From contig NZ_SJCY01000006.1 of the NCBI RefSeq assembly GCF_004354365.1, forward strand, positions 62,001 to 126,000: 64,000 nt of DNA, read 5' to 3'. Both the position numbers and the translations under genes were made by a program. The DNA comes from Pedobacter changchengzhani. GTDB taxonomy: Bacteria; Bacteroidota; Bacteroidia; Sphingobacteriales; Sphingobacteriaceae. The notes beneath the pieces are model-generated. The model ran no database searches. It had not been told where the DNA came from and worked only from the letters and a program-made list of their open reading frames with translations. Positions 28,501 to 36,815 of this stretch are shown piece by piece (within the stretch, counting starts at the first letter, position 1; every line of letters begins with the position of its first letter).

Positions 28501-30418
28501 CAGCAATAGTTTGTTTCTTGCTTTTAGAAAAAACAGATAGAAGTTTAAAACCAAACCCATTTATTTTATCTGTGTTCGTTAGGTCGGGATTGTTTGTGTT
28601 TTTGCTGAAAATGGCATCAATTTGAGAAATAATTTGAGAAATACTTTCAAGTTGTTGGGCAAATTCAATATTTCTAAAATTGCTGAAAACATCTTTAGTA
28701 TTTGAAACCAAAGCACTCAATTCATTCTCCTTCGCTATTGTCTTTTCAATGCAGTTAGAAATTGAAGCAATTTGATTTTTTAATTCAGATTTTCTTAAAA
28801 TTATAAATTCACTTCTGTTAGCTTCCAAAAGAAGTTTGATTTGTTCAAGTTGCTTTGAATAAACATCAAAGTCCTCATTTAATGTCTGCTCAATTATGAA
28901 TGGATTGTCGCCAACCAACTTCAAAGAATTGATGAATGATGTTGATTCTATTGGTAGAAACTCATTATAAAGTATTTGCCCTTTTTGAACAAGGTCAAGC
29001 AAAGTGTTTAGTTCTTGTGTTGAATAAATGAATAAGTTCTTTTCAATATTCAAGTTACTGTCATCTGTGTTGCCTTTTATTTCGGCTAATAAATTCCCAA
29101 CAACATCAGACCAAGATTTATTACCAATAAGTTTCTTATCAAGTTTTTGATGCTTGTTATTTATGTTACTTATTAAATCTTTAGCTTTTTGAATCAAGTT
29201 GTCTAAAGATTCCTTTGAATAGTTATATCGGTAACGTTTGTATTCAGAATTATCTACTCGGTCTCTTACAGAATCAACAACTGTTTTACGGTCTTTTACA
29301 ATATCTCGAACTAAGACACAGTGATAGTTCAAGCCTTTTTCAATAAGTGCATTGTGTAAAACTTCAAGTGCAGTTCTTTTCTCACATACAACAATTGTTT
29401 TCTTGTTATTTTCAAGTGCATTGATTAGAACTGCTGTCAGCGTTTGGCTTTTACCTGTTCCTGGAGGGCCTTGAATTAAAATATTTCTTGTGGCTTCCAA
29501 GGAATGTAAAATGCTCTGTTGAGAAGGGTCGGTTTCAACCGATGAAATTGGTTGAAACGAATGTCCTTCTAAATCTTCAAGGTCAATATTAATTCCTTCA
29601 AGCTCCATAAGGTTGCCGTAGTCATTAATAATGTTTTGTTTTTGAACTTCAAAAATTGAAAACAAACCACCAAAGTCAATAAAGGAATTTGTTGAGTTTA
29701 AAGGAAGTTTATCATAAAGGGCTTTGTCGCCAATAGGCGAAATTTTTTCAAGTTTCTTCTTGAAGGTTTCTTCTAAATCATCTGGAGCCGTAGTGTTTAC
29801 AGTTCTAATTAGCTTTGAGCAAATTTCTATAAGTTCATTTTTATTGATTAGTCCATCATCAAGCATATCGCTTGGTATCTGTTCTATTTCAACATTTGCA
29901 TCGCTTTGTAAATGATTTATTAAAACTTCGTTTATGTAAATTGGGTCTTCTTCGTTTCGTAATATTTCCCAAGTATTGAACTCTTTTGTCCTTTTGATTC
30001 GTAACGACCAAATCAGAATTGGAGCAACGGTCAATTTGTTGTCTGCTCTGTCTCGTCTTGCTAAAATTGGAAAACCAAAACCGAATGTATTTATACCTTT
30101 TTCAGATTCGATTGCTTCGGTTTGATTGATAAGATTTTCAAATGCTTTTGTAATTCTAACCAACTGTGATTGGTCTTCTTCAAAAAGTGAATTCAAGTCA
30201 GGCACATTGTCTTTCCAACTAATTCGGAACTTTAGGGGCAATTCAGAAAGTAATGCTTTTACGAAATTGTCGGGTAGATTCTTGTCAATATGAGAAAGTC
30301 TGTTTAAGTCGAACTTATATCTTGAATTTGCAGGAATAGCGTTAAGATGAACGCCTCTGCGATTTCCTATTTTCAGCCGTCTTTGTAGTTCTGTTAAAAG
30401 TTTCTCTGTTAATTCCAT
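25586..30418 (-). CDS. SF1 helicase with Vsr-like nuclease and GreA/GreB-type C-terminal domain
   Basis: A giant protein of about 1610 residues. A Walker A GPPGTGKSQ at 317-325 follows an N-terminal domain typical of DUF4011-like helicases. A long K/E/N-rich, probably coiled-coil segment (about 380-970) precedes helicase motif II VMFDEASQ and motif III AGDEHQMPPS (about 1030-1060), then motifs V-VI with GDERDVIILSTTYG. A Vsr/MTES_1575-type nuclease (about 1380-1460) shows IECDGAKYHSSREAYLYDRHR. The last 70 residues, with YYKSPLAHSLLGQTVGDIVKI, match the C-terminal domain of GreA/GreB. Helicase-nuclease fusions of this sort are frequent in defence islands; the Gre-like end suggests contact with RNA polymerase. 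Function untested. ATG 30418 is favoured; 30445 is in frame. Confidence 0.85.
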   Translation of the reverse strand: MELTEKLLTELQRRLKIGNRRGVHLNAIPANSRYKFDLNRLSHIDKNLPDNFVKALLSELPLKFRISWKDNVPDLNSLFEEDQSQLVRITKAFENLINQTEAIESEKGINTFGFGFPILARRDRADNKLTVAPILIWSLRIKRTKEFNTWEILRNEEDPIYINEVLINHLQSDANVEIEQIPSDMLDDGLINKNELIEICSKLIRTVNTTAPDDLEETFKKKLEKISPIGDKALYDKLPLNSTNSFIDFGGLFSIFEVQKQNIINDYGNLMELEGINIDLEDLEGHSFQPISSVETDPSQQSILHSLEATRNILIQGPPGTGKSQTLTAVLINALENNKKTIVVCEKRTALEVLHNALIEKGLNYHCVLVRDIVKDRKTVVDSVRDRVDNSEYKRYRYNYSKESLDNLIQKAKDLISNINNKHQKLDKKLIGNKSWSDVVGNLLAEIKGNTDDSNLNIEKNLFIYSTQELNTLLDLVQKGQILYNEFLPIESTSFINSLKLVGDNPFIIEQTLNEDFDVYSKQLEQIKLLLEANRSEFIILRKSELKNQIASISNCIEKTIAKENELSALVSNTKDVFSNFRNIEFAQQLESISQIISQIDAIFSKNTNNPDLTNTDKINGFGFKLLSVFSKSKKQTIADHIELQRNSVKLDECLKISKDFQTLNFTGNLEAKKNSLPTLKTELTKLKTSFSEKIETEFTIFNLNSVLDTTDNGKHLEAIHSVINDSNNSEAFRTKLQSIQTTFKNYLSEIDLVFKALSKDLAESKDIKLNQTFDKSFKENKEAVSELQAKIELIKVEFDSKIQNEFQQISLLKANSNEIEIKSLPILQEKVNALADKIKGDSWTVEKVKFTEFYKFISDIETLIRNKNEYFKAEKDLFTIEFKWFQFYNGLSESNKKIVNELKQKSNWRKSILVFYLNSMLVNSANLDLPTNDDEHKELDKTLNGVEKEQLNFIKEFWFSKQIDTTREFEQKNVNLSVENLYNKRSSNRFKRLSLRQIVQYDANLFTNFFPIILTSPDVASNLFKGMNGYFDIVMFDEASQLRLEDNLPAILKGKQIIIAGDEHQMPPSNYFSKVFDGSVEDEDEIEDEENNQIRIDKDDILLSCESLLDFGSELNFQRKHLDFHYRSRHPFLIDFSNYAFYNQRLKPLPNNFDYMPIKYVQVNGTFSEHTNEAEAEMVLSILDKNINRLPNGEYPTVGIATFNIAQRNLIKSKILERQKFSKFEDFNAKIQELEEKGMFIKNLENIQGDERDVIILSTTYGIGKDRKFAQRFGPINHSKGYKLLNVIITRAKFKIYCCSSIPEQVFMNYREYLTTEDSNNKRAVLYAYLAYCKAVSESNNDLRLSVLTTLAENTTKSAGFDSFKGGDLESPFEEEVYQSLADHLGTEKLIPQLQFAGFRIDIVYDPKVVGVPKIAIECDGAKYHSSREAYLYDRHRQKILENHGFVFHRIWSTNWWRNSSRETTKLVDFIKQIESTTNPNYKDHSHTAVAFTDDIVIIEDNVSQTSFIDIEKDNETIQAIEKVAPVQTKIFTDEVKLNSKVQVKYVNNGKDISIHIVSTENNKNDKLDGIQKVYYKSPLAHSLLGQTVGDIVKIGNLDNFVEILKITN

Positions 30419-30524
30419 ACTGTTGAGTGATACGAATAAACTCAATTTTGTTTCGCTAAAGTAGAATAATAATTTGCAATAAAATTATGGGAAACCGTAA
30501 ACACATTAAGTTTAGTAGATTTTA

Positions 30525-30692
30525 TTATGCGAGTTGTTTTGATTTTCCACTCACTTTTTTCTCACGCTCTTGCATTTTACGCTTTTCTTTATCCATACGA
30601 ATAAAGTCGCTGATAGCCATTTCTTCCGTTTTTGTTAATGGTCTTGGGTCAACTACAAAGTCAACGTCAAGTGGTTCTTTAATAATTCCCAT
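30525..30692 (-). CDS. small protein paired with the GNAT-like gene (possible antitoxin)
   Basis: A 55-residue hydrophilic protein beginning MGIIKEPLDVDFVVDPRPL, with an acidic N-terminal half and a highly basic C-terminal half (DKEKRKMQEREKKVSGK). No known domain is certain. It starts 7 bp after the stop of the GNAT-like gene and ends 106 bp before the helicase start, all on the same strand. Size, charge pattern and tight coupling suggest an antitoxin or accessory partner of the preceding protein; this is inference. Confidence 0.6.
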   Translation of the reverse strand: MGIIKEPLDVDFVVDPRPLTKTEEMAISDFIRMDKEKRKMQEREKKVSGKSKQLA

Positions 30693-30699
30693 AGTTACA

Positions 30700-31224
30700 C
30701 TATTTAAAATATTTATTTGTTAATTTTAATGCGACTTCGGTGGTAATAACCATGTTTTGTCCTCCCAAATGAGTTGCACCAAGGCTTTTTTCGTAATGTT
30801 CAATCAACTTTGTTTTAGCAAGAAAAGAAACATATCCTTCTCCTCCTCGTTGAAATGAAAGTTTACAAGCAAAAGCTACAAGATTTCCAGGTACACCTAA
30901 ATATGTTTTGCTTTTACCAATGTTGAAGGGGGCACTTTCAACCAAATGCATATAAACATGGTCAGCCTTCACTTCCAAACTTACAACACCTTGAATAATT
31001 AACGGATTGTTGGCAATGGTCAATTTATAAATCTCTCTAATTGGGTTTTTTAGTTCAGTATCCCAATTGAATTGCCAGCCATTTTTCTTCGTTAATCCGT
31101 TCAACTCTAGCCTTGTCAATAGTGAAATTTCAGTTGGGAAACTATCTTTAGATTTTACATTTTCAATCGAATTCGTCAGTTTGTCAATTTCAAAGTCAAG
31201 ACCTATATCTTTTTGTTTTTTCAC
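30700..31224 (-). CDS. GNAT-like protein (possible toxin of a two-gene module)
   Basis: A 174-residue protein read from a GTG start. The C-terminal 110 residues look like a GNAT acyltransferase core: GVVSLEVKADHVYMHLVESAPFN as the beta-4 region, then GVPGNLVAFACKLSFQRGGEGYVSF and KTKLIEHYEKSLGATHLGG as a motif A/B region, though the canonical Q/RxxGxG/A is imperfect. The N-terminal 55 residues are unrelated. A -33/-7 promoter lies directly before the GTG, giving a nearly leaderless mRNA. With the small gene behind it, it may form a toxin-antitoxin-like pair upstream of the helicase. Substrate and function unknown. Confidence 0.6.
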   Translation of the reverse strand: MKKQKDIGLDFEIDKLTNSIENVKSKDSFPTEISLLTRLELNGLTKKNGWQFNWDTELKNPIREIYKLTIANNPLIIQGVVSLEVKADHVYMHLVESAPFNIGKSKTYLGVPGNLVAFACKLSFQRGGEGYVSFLAKTKLIEHYEKSLGATHLGGQNMVITTEVALKLTNKYFK

Positions 31225-31228
31225 TAAG

Positions 31229-31260
31229 CCAATTTACGAAAATTTTGTATGCTTTGCAAA
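31229..31260 (-). promoter_or_regulatory. promoter of the GNAT-like / small protein / helicase genes
   Basis: On the minus strand TTTG (31257-31260), a 20-bp spacer and TAAATTGG (31229-31236, one mismatch to TAnnTTTG) lie 4 bp before the GTG start at 31224. Both the spacing and the distance are right for a leaderless transcript. Confidence 0.4.
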
Positions 31261-31460
31261 CCAATATGTGTGTTTTGAAATCTCCGTTGGTATGATTAAT
31301 AACTCATAGATACCCCCAATTCTATATGTAAAAAGCGACATTTTAATAGCCCAAATTTACATTATTAGTTGCGCTTTCACTCGCGTTGTTTTTGCAAAGG
31401 ATTACATTGACTAAAATATAATCGTTAAATGTTCGATAAATAATAAGAAAAAGTTAATAA

Positions 31461-31877
31461 TTATCCTAAAGGTAATTTAGTCAAATCCATAAATAAAAGG
31501 TTCCATTTATGGCCATCCAAATCTATAAAGCCTGCGCCATACATCCAATCGCCATTAAAACCAGGCTCTGCGTAAACTGTTCCGCCCGCATCAATTACTT
31601 TCTTAATCATTTCATCCACTTCTTCAGCACTTTCGGCATCAATTGATACAAGCACTTCATTCCCAATTTTGGTATCAGCAATTGCAGATGAAATAAAGTT
31701 CTCAAATAATGCCTCTTCAAAAAGCATCAATACGAAGTTAGATTCTCCAATTAAAAAGCAAGCAGAATCTTCTCTACTGCCATAGTTTAAGTTGAGGGTA
31801 AAACCTAATTGCGTAAAAAATGCTATAGAATTTTTAAGGTTTTTAACTGGAAGATTGATCCAAATTGATTTAGTCAT
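31461..31877 (-). CDS. VOC-family (glyoxalase/bleomycin resistance-like) protein
   Basis: A 138-residue vicinal-oxygen-chelate protein made of two beta-alpha-beta-beta-beta repeats. The first is seen in SIWINLPVKNLKNSIAFFTQLGFTL and the second in the GGTVYAEPGFNGDWMYGAGFIDLDGHKWNLLFM end. This subgroup (often called extradiol dioxygenase-like or YdcA-like) is common in Bacteroidota and its substrate is unknown. It is monocistronic. Confidence 0.82.
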   Translation of the reverse strand: MTKSIWINLPVKNLKNSIAFFTQLGFTLNLNYGSREDSACFLIGESNFVLMLFEEALFENFISSAIADTKIGNEVLVSIDAESAEEVDEMIKKVIDAGGTVYAEPGFNGDWMYGAGFIDLDGHKWNLLFMDLTKLPLG

Positions 31878-31984
31878 GATTGTATTTTATTAAGATTTAG
31901 AACGATTAATTGGTAAAATGCCTCGGTGGTTAATCAAGATTTTTAAAACAAATTTCTTCATGGGTGTTAATTATTTTTTTTTTT

Positions 31985-32052
31985 GCCACGGAAGCACAGA
32001 TTTGCACGGAATTTTGATTGCTCCTTTCCGTGTTTTTCGTGTTTCCGTGGCC
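31985..32052. repeat. CCACGGA-type imperfect inverted repeat
   Basis: GCCACGGAA at the left end is exactly complementary to TTCCGTGGC at the right end, and the inner parts (GCACGGA / TCCGTG) also pair, giving a 68-nt hairpin-forming element between the VOC and exonuclease genes. A related fragment, CACAGAGAACACGGAGGTTTGCACGG, lies at about 43860-43886 (first 20 bases CACAGAGAACACGGAGGTTT). It is a dispersed element typical of this phylum. Confidence 0.65.
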
Positions 32053-32128
32053 AATTTTTCGAAAGATTATTCAAAATCTCAACATTCTTTATTTTGCTTT
32101 ACAAGTTTAAGTTATTGCACTGATATTA

Positions 32129-33502
32129 TTATAGTTTATACAACTTTTGCGGATGCTGTTCGGCATGATTTAATATCAAATTTAATATATAATTGTTAGA
32201 AGAGTAGATTGATAAGTTTTCTTTTACGGGATTTAATCCATCTTGTAAATAATTTTTATCAGTAAAATAACCCATGCCGTAAAATTTGCCTTTTTCCACT
32301 ACCAAACAACTTAATTCATCCTCTTTTCGGCCATCATCTACTAAGGCAAAGCTGGGTTGTAAATTTTCAATTTCTGACAATGCTGTATTTATTCTTTTAT
32401 TATAAATGGCGACAGTTTCTATCCCGCTACAAGCGCCAAAGCATTGCCCGTTTTCGTGCGCGGTACATTTGGTTGTGGTTTTTTGTAAGTAACAGAGCTT
32501 GGCACAAAGCTGATAATGATCGATTAAACGGTTTAAAAAATTATATCCTTCTAGTAAATTATTAAAACTTTGCAACGCTTTATTGTTCTTTTTGTGCTTG
32601 TCAATAGCTAAGCGGAGGTATCCATTTTGATCCTCAAAAACATATAAATCATACTTATGCTCATAACGTTTTAATGCGCGATTATTTTCTGGCCACAAGC
32701 GTTTAATCTCACTCGCTTCTAATATAAGAGCCATCAACTCTGTGCCACAAACCACATGGTCTATGTCGTAAATATCACGTAAAAAATCTTGTCGTTGCTT
32801 ATTCGGTTTGTTGCCTGTAAAATGGCTGGTTACTCTTTTCTGTATTTCTTTGGCTTTACCAACGTAAATAATTTTGCCTTTCTTATCCTTAAAATAATAT
32901 ACGCCCGGTTGATTTGGCAAACTCAGAATTTTCTTTTTATCTAAATGTGGTGGCAAAACTTGCTCTTTCGATGTTTTCTTCAACATCTCGGCAATAATTC
33001 CTTCTCCATCATTTGCCAACAGCATATCAAATAAAATACTTGTAGCATCTGCATCTCCCGCAGCCCGGTGTCTATTTTCAATCGGTATTTTAAGCGCGGT
33101 GCAAAGTTTCCCTAAACTGTAAGATGCCTTACCTGGCAACAACTTTCTACTTAAGCGTACGGTACAAAGTTTTTTACATTGTAAATCGAAGCCAGCTGCA
33201 GAAAGATGGTATTTAATAAAAGAATAATCGAAGTTTACATTATGTGCCACAAACACCTTATCACTAAGTAATTGGTAAATTTGTGGCGCAACTTCATCAA
33301 AAGTTGGCGCATTGTGAAGCATCGATTTATCGATGCCTGTTAAAGCCGTAATGTAAACAGGTATTTCTTGCTTCGGATTTATAAGTGTGGTAAAACGTTC
33401 GACAATTCTTTCGCCATCGTGAATGTTTATGGCAACCTCGGTAATTCCATTCGCCGAAGCATGCCCTCCGGTGGTTTCAATATCTACAATTGCATATAAC
33501 AT
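32129..33502 (-). CDS. DEDDh exonuclease fused to a GIY-YIG (UvrC/Cho-like) nuclease
   Basis: A 457-residue two-nuclease protein. Residues 1-170 form a DnaQ-like 3'-5' exonuclease: exo I IVDIETTGG, exo II HNVNFDYSFIK and exo III HRAAGDADAT. Residues 200-280 form a GIY-YIG domain: QPGVYYFKDKKGKIIYVGKAKEIQKRV, as in UvrC and Cho. The C-terminal region carries a cysteine-bearing CTAHENGQCFGACSG segment. The architecture matches the polymerase III epsilon/Cho-like repair proteins of Bacteroidota and suggests nucleotide excision repair. Its 3' end overlaps repeat-poor DNA; the gene looks intact. Confidence 0.88.
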   Translation of the reverse strand: MLYAIVDIETTGGHASANGITEVAINIHDGERIVERFTTLINPKQEIPVYITALTGIDKSMLHNAPTFDEVAPQIYQLLSDKVFVAHNVNFDYSFIKYHLSAAGFDLQCKKLCTVRLSRKLLPGKASYSLGKLCTALKIPIENRHRAAGDADATSILFDMLLANDGEGIIAEMLKKTSKEQVLPPHLDKKKILSLPNQPGVYYFKDKKGKIIYVGKAKEIQKRVTSHFTGNKPNKQRQDFLRDIYDIDHVVCGTELMALILEASEIKRLWPENNRALKRYEHKYDLYVFEDQNGYLRLAIDKHKKNNKALQSFNNLLEGYNFLNRLIDHYQLCAKLCYLQKTTTKCTAHENGQCFGACSGIETVAIYNKRINTALSEIENLQPSFALVDDGRKEDELSCLVVEKGKFYGMGYFTDKNYLQDGLNPVKENLSIYSSNNYILNLILNHAEQHPQKLYKL

Positions 33503-33864
33503 TTTACGATGATTTTAATACAAATTTATGCTAAAAAATTTAGTATTTAAAGTATTAAAATCAATATGTCTCTATTTTATTTTTCCGGCTATTTTTTTAA
33601 AAGCAAATCTTTCTTTTATTGCCTTCAAATAATTGTTGAAGGTATAGTCAGATTTTTTTTAATTTGTGCGTTGCCCGATGAAAAATCGGGCCCGGGCTGT
33701 CTGGGGGTTCGCTTCGCTACCGTGCCAATAAAAAATTGGCACCAAGCCCCGCCCATCTCTAACGCCAGCATGGCTTATAATAAAATCACGAAAAAAACTG
33801 ACTATTAGTTAACTTCGACAATTTATAAATATACCGTCAGAAATTGTCAGCCAAGTTTTGAGAT
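33503..33864. other. intergenic region with two GC-rich hairpins
   Basis: No gene is supported in 362 bp. Two hairpins stand out: GCCCGAT-GAAAA-ATCGGGC at 33673-33691 and GTGCCAAT-AAAAA-ATTGGCAC at 33722-33742. They are joined by a G-rich tract and followed by a GCCCCGCCCATCTCTAACGCC-like end. The GATGAAAAATCGGG core recurs at 41777-41790, so this is a dispersed REP/MITE-like element. Confidence 0.55.
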
Positions 33865-34494
33865 TTACTTCTTATTAAACAGCTTACTCAAATTCGTTTT
33901 TACCCCAACAGAAATTGGTACCGTATTGAAACTACGATTTTGAATTTTACTTAAACCGTACATATAGTCAGCTTCAGCAAATAAATTTGCACCTCCAATG
34001 TTATATTCTAAACCTGCACCGGCTTCTATAATGCCCATACTATTCGATTTATTATCCATATTAACTTGCAAAGTACTTGTGTTAACGGCTGCCTGCGAGG
34101 TTAAAATAATACCGCCACCAGCACCTGCAAAACCATAAAATGCCCATTTATTTACTATTTTTCTATAGCCCAACGCTACATTTAGCAAATAAGTTGTGGC
34201 TCTACCTTTTTGTACGGTATAAGTATAACCTGCATCTGGCGTAATTTGGTTAAAGCCAAAGGCATGTAAACTTACCTTTGGATATAAAAATAATCCGCCC
34301 TTGCCAATACCAAAATTTAGACCAATAGAACTCGAAAATTTTGGTGTTAAATAATCGGCAGTTTCTCCAACGGGAATGGCAAAACCTACGCCACTAACGG
34401 TGTATAATTTGTCTTGTCTGTTGTTTTGGGCATTCGCACGGATAGAAAATGAGATGCTTATTATAGCAATCGAAGTAAGTAATTTTAATTTCAT
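33865..34494 (-). CDS. outer-membrane beta-barrel protein
   Basis: A 209-residue protein with a signal peptide (about 1-22, cleaved near ANAQ) followed by alternating hydrophobic/polar strands. The glycine-rich turns YGFAGAGGGIIL and IIEAGAGLEYNIGG, and the C-terminal VPISVGVKTNLSKLF, are as in the OmpA-like/porin_type beta-barrel (OMP_b-brl) family. It probably sits in the outer membrane. Ligand and role are unknown; no neighbour suggests a pathway. Confidence 0.75.
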   Translation of the reverse strand: MKLKLLTSIAIISISFSIRANAQNNRQDKLYTVSGVGFAIPVGETADYLTPKFSSSIGLNFGIGKGGLFLYPKVSLHAFGFNQITPDAGYTYTVQKGRATTYLLNVALGYRKIVNKWAFYGFAGAGGGIILTSQAAVNTSTLQVNMDNKSNSMGIIEAGAGLEYNIGGANLFAEADYMYGLSKIQNRSFNTVPISVGVKTNLSKLFNKK

Positions 34495-34729
34495 GTATGT
34501 TGGATAAGTAATTCGTTTATTTGGTTTAATGCCTTTAAATAGGATATTGGTATTTTTTATTGTTATGATTTTAATCTAAAACGACTAAGTTAATAAGTTT
34601 AGGTAATGTGTATGTGATTGTTAAGATAGCTACTTAACACATAAGGCAACTAGAATGTTTCATTTCGTTAATTTTGATTTTTTATAAACATATTGTGCTA
34701 ATTAAAGTTTAATTATAAACCCAAATTAA

Positions 34730-35416
34730 ATGGCAGATTTACAAAAACTACTACTCGGAAGTGAAGGATGGGATTTTATTCCTGAAATTCTTCTTCGAAC
34801 TTTAATTATGTACATCATAATTTTGTTCAGTTTGCGTTTGCTCGGCAAAAGAGGGGTAAAGCAACTTTCGGTTTTCGAGCTTGTAGTAATTATAAGTTTA
34901 GGTTCGGCAGCGGGCGACCCAATGTTTTATAAAGAAGTAGGTTTAGGTTCGGCGATGTTGGTGTTTTTTATGGTGGTATTGGCTTACAAAACAACATCGT
35001 ACCTTGTAGGGAAGAGTAAAAAAATAGAGAAATTAATTGAAGGGGAATGCACTTGTTTAATTAAGGAAGGTACTTTCTCAATCGATAACTTTAAAAAAGA
35101 ATCACTGGCTCAGGATGAGTTTTTTGCCGAACTTAGGCAAAAAAGTATTTCTCATTTAGGACAAATAAAACTTACACTTATAGAAACATCTGGCGAAATG
35201 AGCGTGTACTATTATAGTGATGAAGACGTGAAATATGGTTTGCCAATTCTACCTGATTTGTTTAAAAATCGTGCTGAGGAGATTAAAGAGGAAGGTATTT
35301 ACTCCTGTGCTTTCTGCGGAAATACTTTAAAATTACTGCCCACAAAACAAATTTTATGTAGCAGGTGCAACAAAACAAAATGGGTTAAATCTTTAAATGA
35401 AAAGAGAATTACATAA
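34730..35416 (+). CDS. DUF421 (YetF-like) membrane protein with C-terminal zinc ribbon
   Basis: A 228-residue protein. Two to three N-terminal transmembrane helices (about 22-90), with LLGKRGVKQLSVFELVVIISLGSAAGDPMFY, are followed by the cytosolic DUF421 fold (about 95-180) with FFAELRQKSISHLGQIKLTLIETSG. The unusual part is a C-terminal CxxC-x13-CxxC module (Cys193, Cys196, Cys210, Cys213) that should bind zinc. YetF-type proteins of Bacillus are linked to spore and stress functions; the role here is unknown. A TAATTTTG element (34669-34676) may be its -7 box. Confidence 0.85.
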   Translation: MADLQKLLLGSEGWDFIPEILLRTLIMYIIILFSLRLLGKRGVKQLSVFELVVIISLGSAAGDPMFYKEVGLGSAMLVFFMVVLAYKTTSYLVGKSKKIEKLIEGECTCLIKEGTFSIDNFKKESLAQDEFFAELRQKSISHLGQIKLTLIETSGEMSVYYYSDEDVKYGLPILPDLFKNRAEEIKEEGIYSCAFCGNTLKLLPTKQILCSRCNKTKWVKSLNEKRIT

Positions 35417-35528
35417 ACATTTGCAGTTGGTAACACTTTAATTTAGGTATTTTAGCGCATAGAATTGCTTTTGATTAGCTTCTCGTTCATTGTTTAATTT
35501 TTAACAATATTTTTAATGCCAAATCCCT

Positions 35529-36221
35529 ATGAAAAATAAAATATTCTCTGCTTTATTCGGAATCGTTTTTGCGATTCAATTATATGGTATTTACGAAACA
35601 GACCAATCATTCGCAATATTCTCTAAACCGCTAATCGTGATTACTTTATTGGCGTGGTTATTTGCGAGCACCAATTTAAAGGGTCGATTTACAAAGCAGA
35701 TTTTTATAGGGTTGGTTTTTGCCCTTTTAGGTGATATACTTTTAATGTATGTAGATGTATCTGATCGTTTTTTTATTTACGGATTGGTCGCTTTTTTAAT
35801 GTGTCACATTTTTTATATTCGGGCATTTTCATTGGATCATAAATCAAACCCCGATCATAAAAATCCATATTTTTTATGGGCGGTGGGCGCTTTTTCTGTA
35901 TTTTGTACCGGATTATTTTTTTACTTGCAACCTTATTTAGGAGGATTACAATTTCCTGTTTTATTAAATGCGATTATTATTTCGGTGATGGCCATAATGG
36001 CTGTTAATCGATACGGAAAAGTTAATATTTTAAGTTTTAAGCTTATTGTAATTGGTGCACTCTTTTTCTTGCTGTCTGATGCTGTTTTGGCTGTAAATAA
36101 GTTCGTTCAGCCGATTCCAGAAAGCAGGGCATTGGTTATGGCTTCGTACATGATTGCACAGTTTTTAATCGTTTATGGTACAGTTACAAGAAAATTGGTA
36201 GTAACCAGAACAGAGATTTAG
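35529..36221 (+). CDS. lysoplasmalogenase (YhhN/TMEM86 family)
   Basis: A 230-residue membrane protein with eight hydrophobic segments. The family signatures ALLGDILLMY and LFFLLSDAVLAVNKF, each with the catalytic aspartate region of TMEM86/YhhN lysoplasmalogenases, are present. Members hydrolyse the vinyl-ether bond of lysoplasmalogen, though the bacterial physiological substrate is uncertain. It stands alone; 112 bp separate it from the DUF421 gene. Confidence 0.85.
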   Translation: MKNKIFSALFGIVFAIQLYGIYETDQSFAIFSKPLIVITLLAWLFASTNLKGRFTKQIFIGLVFALLGDILLMYVDVSDRFFIYGLVAFLMCHIFYIRAFSLDHKSNPDHKNPYFLWAVGAFSVFCTGLFFYLQPYLGGLQFPVLLNAIIISVMAIMAVNRYGKVNILSFKLIVIGALFFLLSDAVLAVNKFVQPIPESRALVMASYMIAQFLIVYGTVTRKLVVTRTEI

Positions 36222-36815
36222 GTTTTGTGAGGATAGTGGTGTTAATTGGCGATTTCTAAAGTCTAGATGCTGTTTCGGGTTAGAACTATCATCACCCTTA
36301 TCCGACAGTCATCGGATTCAGTTTAGGACCTTTATAGCATGAAAGATGCTGAAATAAATTCAGCAAGACGACAGGCCTAAGCGTAACGCTAATAAAGCAT
36401 GATCTTCAATAAAACAATTATCGAACGCAGATTATTAGAACAACTCGCAATTTTCTACTCCCTCCTTTACACGCTTACCCAACTCATAACTCGTCACTAA
36501 AAACACAGCATGACGAAAGTCTTAAGTGTAAAAATAATGGAGCATATTTTTTGATAAAACGATTATCGAACGGAGTTTGTTAGAACAACTCGCAATTTTC
36601 TACTCCCTCCTTTACACGCTTACCCAACTCATAACTCAGCACTCATAATTCATCACTAAAAACAGAGCAAGACGACAGGCATAAGTGTAACGCTAATAAA
36701 GCGTGATCTTCAATAAAACAATTATCGAACGGAGTTTGTTAGAACAACCCGCGATTTTATACTCCCTCCTTTATACGCTTAACCAACTCATAACTCAGCA
36801 CTCATAACTCATAAC
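36222..36815. repeat. three-copy ~160-bp repeat between lysoplasmalogenase and pbpC
   Basis: No gene is supported. Three direct copies run at about 36361-36506, 36507-36665 and 36666-36831. Each has an AGCAAGACGACAGGC-type start, a GATCTTCAATAAAAC/ATTATCGAACG middle, ACTCCCTCCTTTACACGCTT, and an ACTCATAACTCA tract at the end. Copy 2 is the most divergent in its first third. A preceding palindrome ATCCGACAGTCATCGGAT is at about 36300-36317. The last copy extends into the 3' end of pbpC. Confidence 0.7.
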
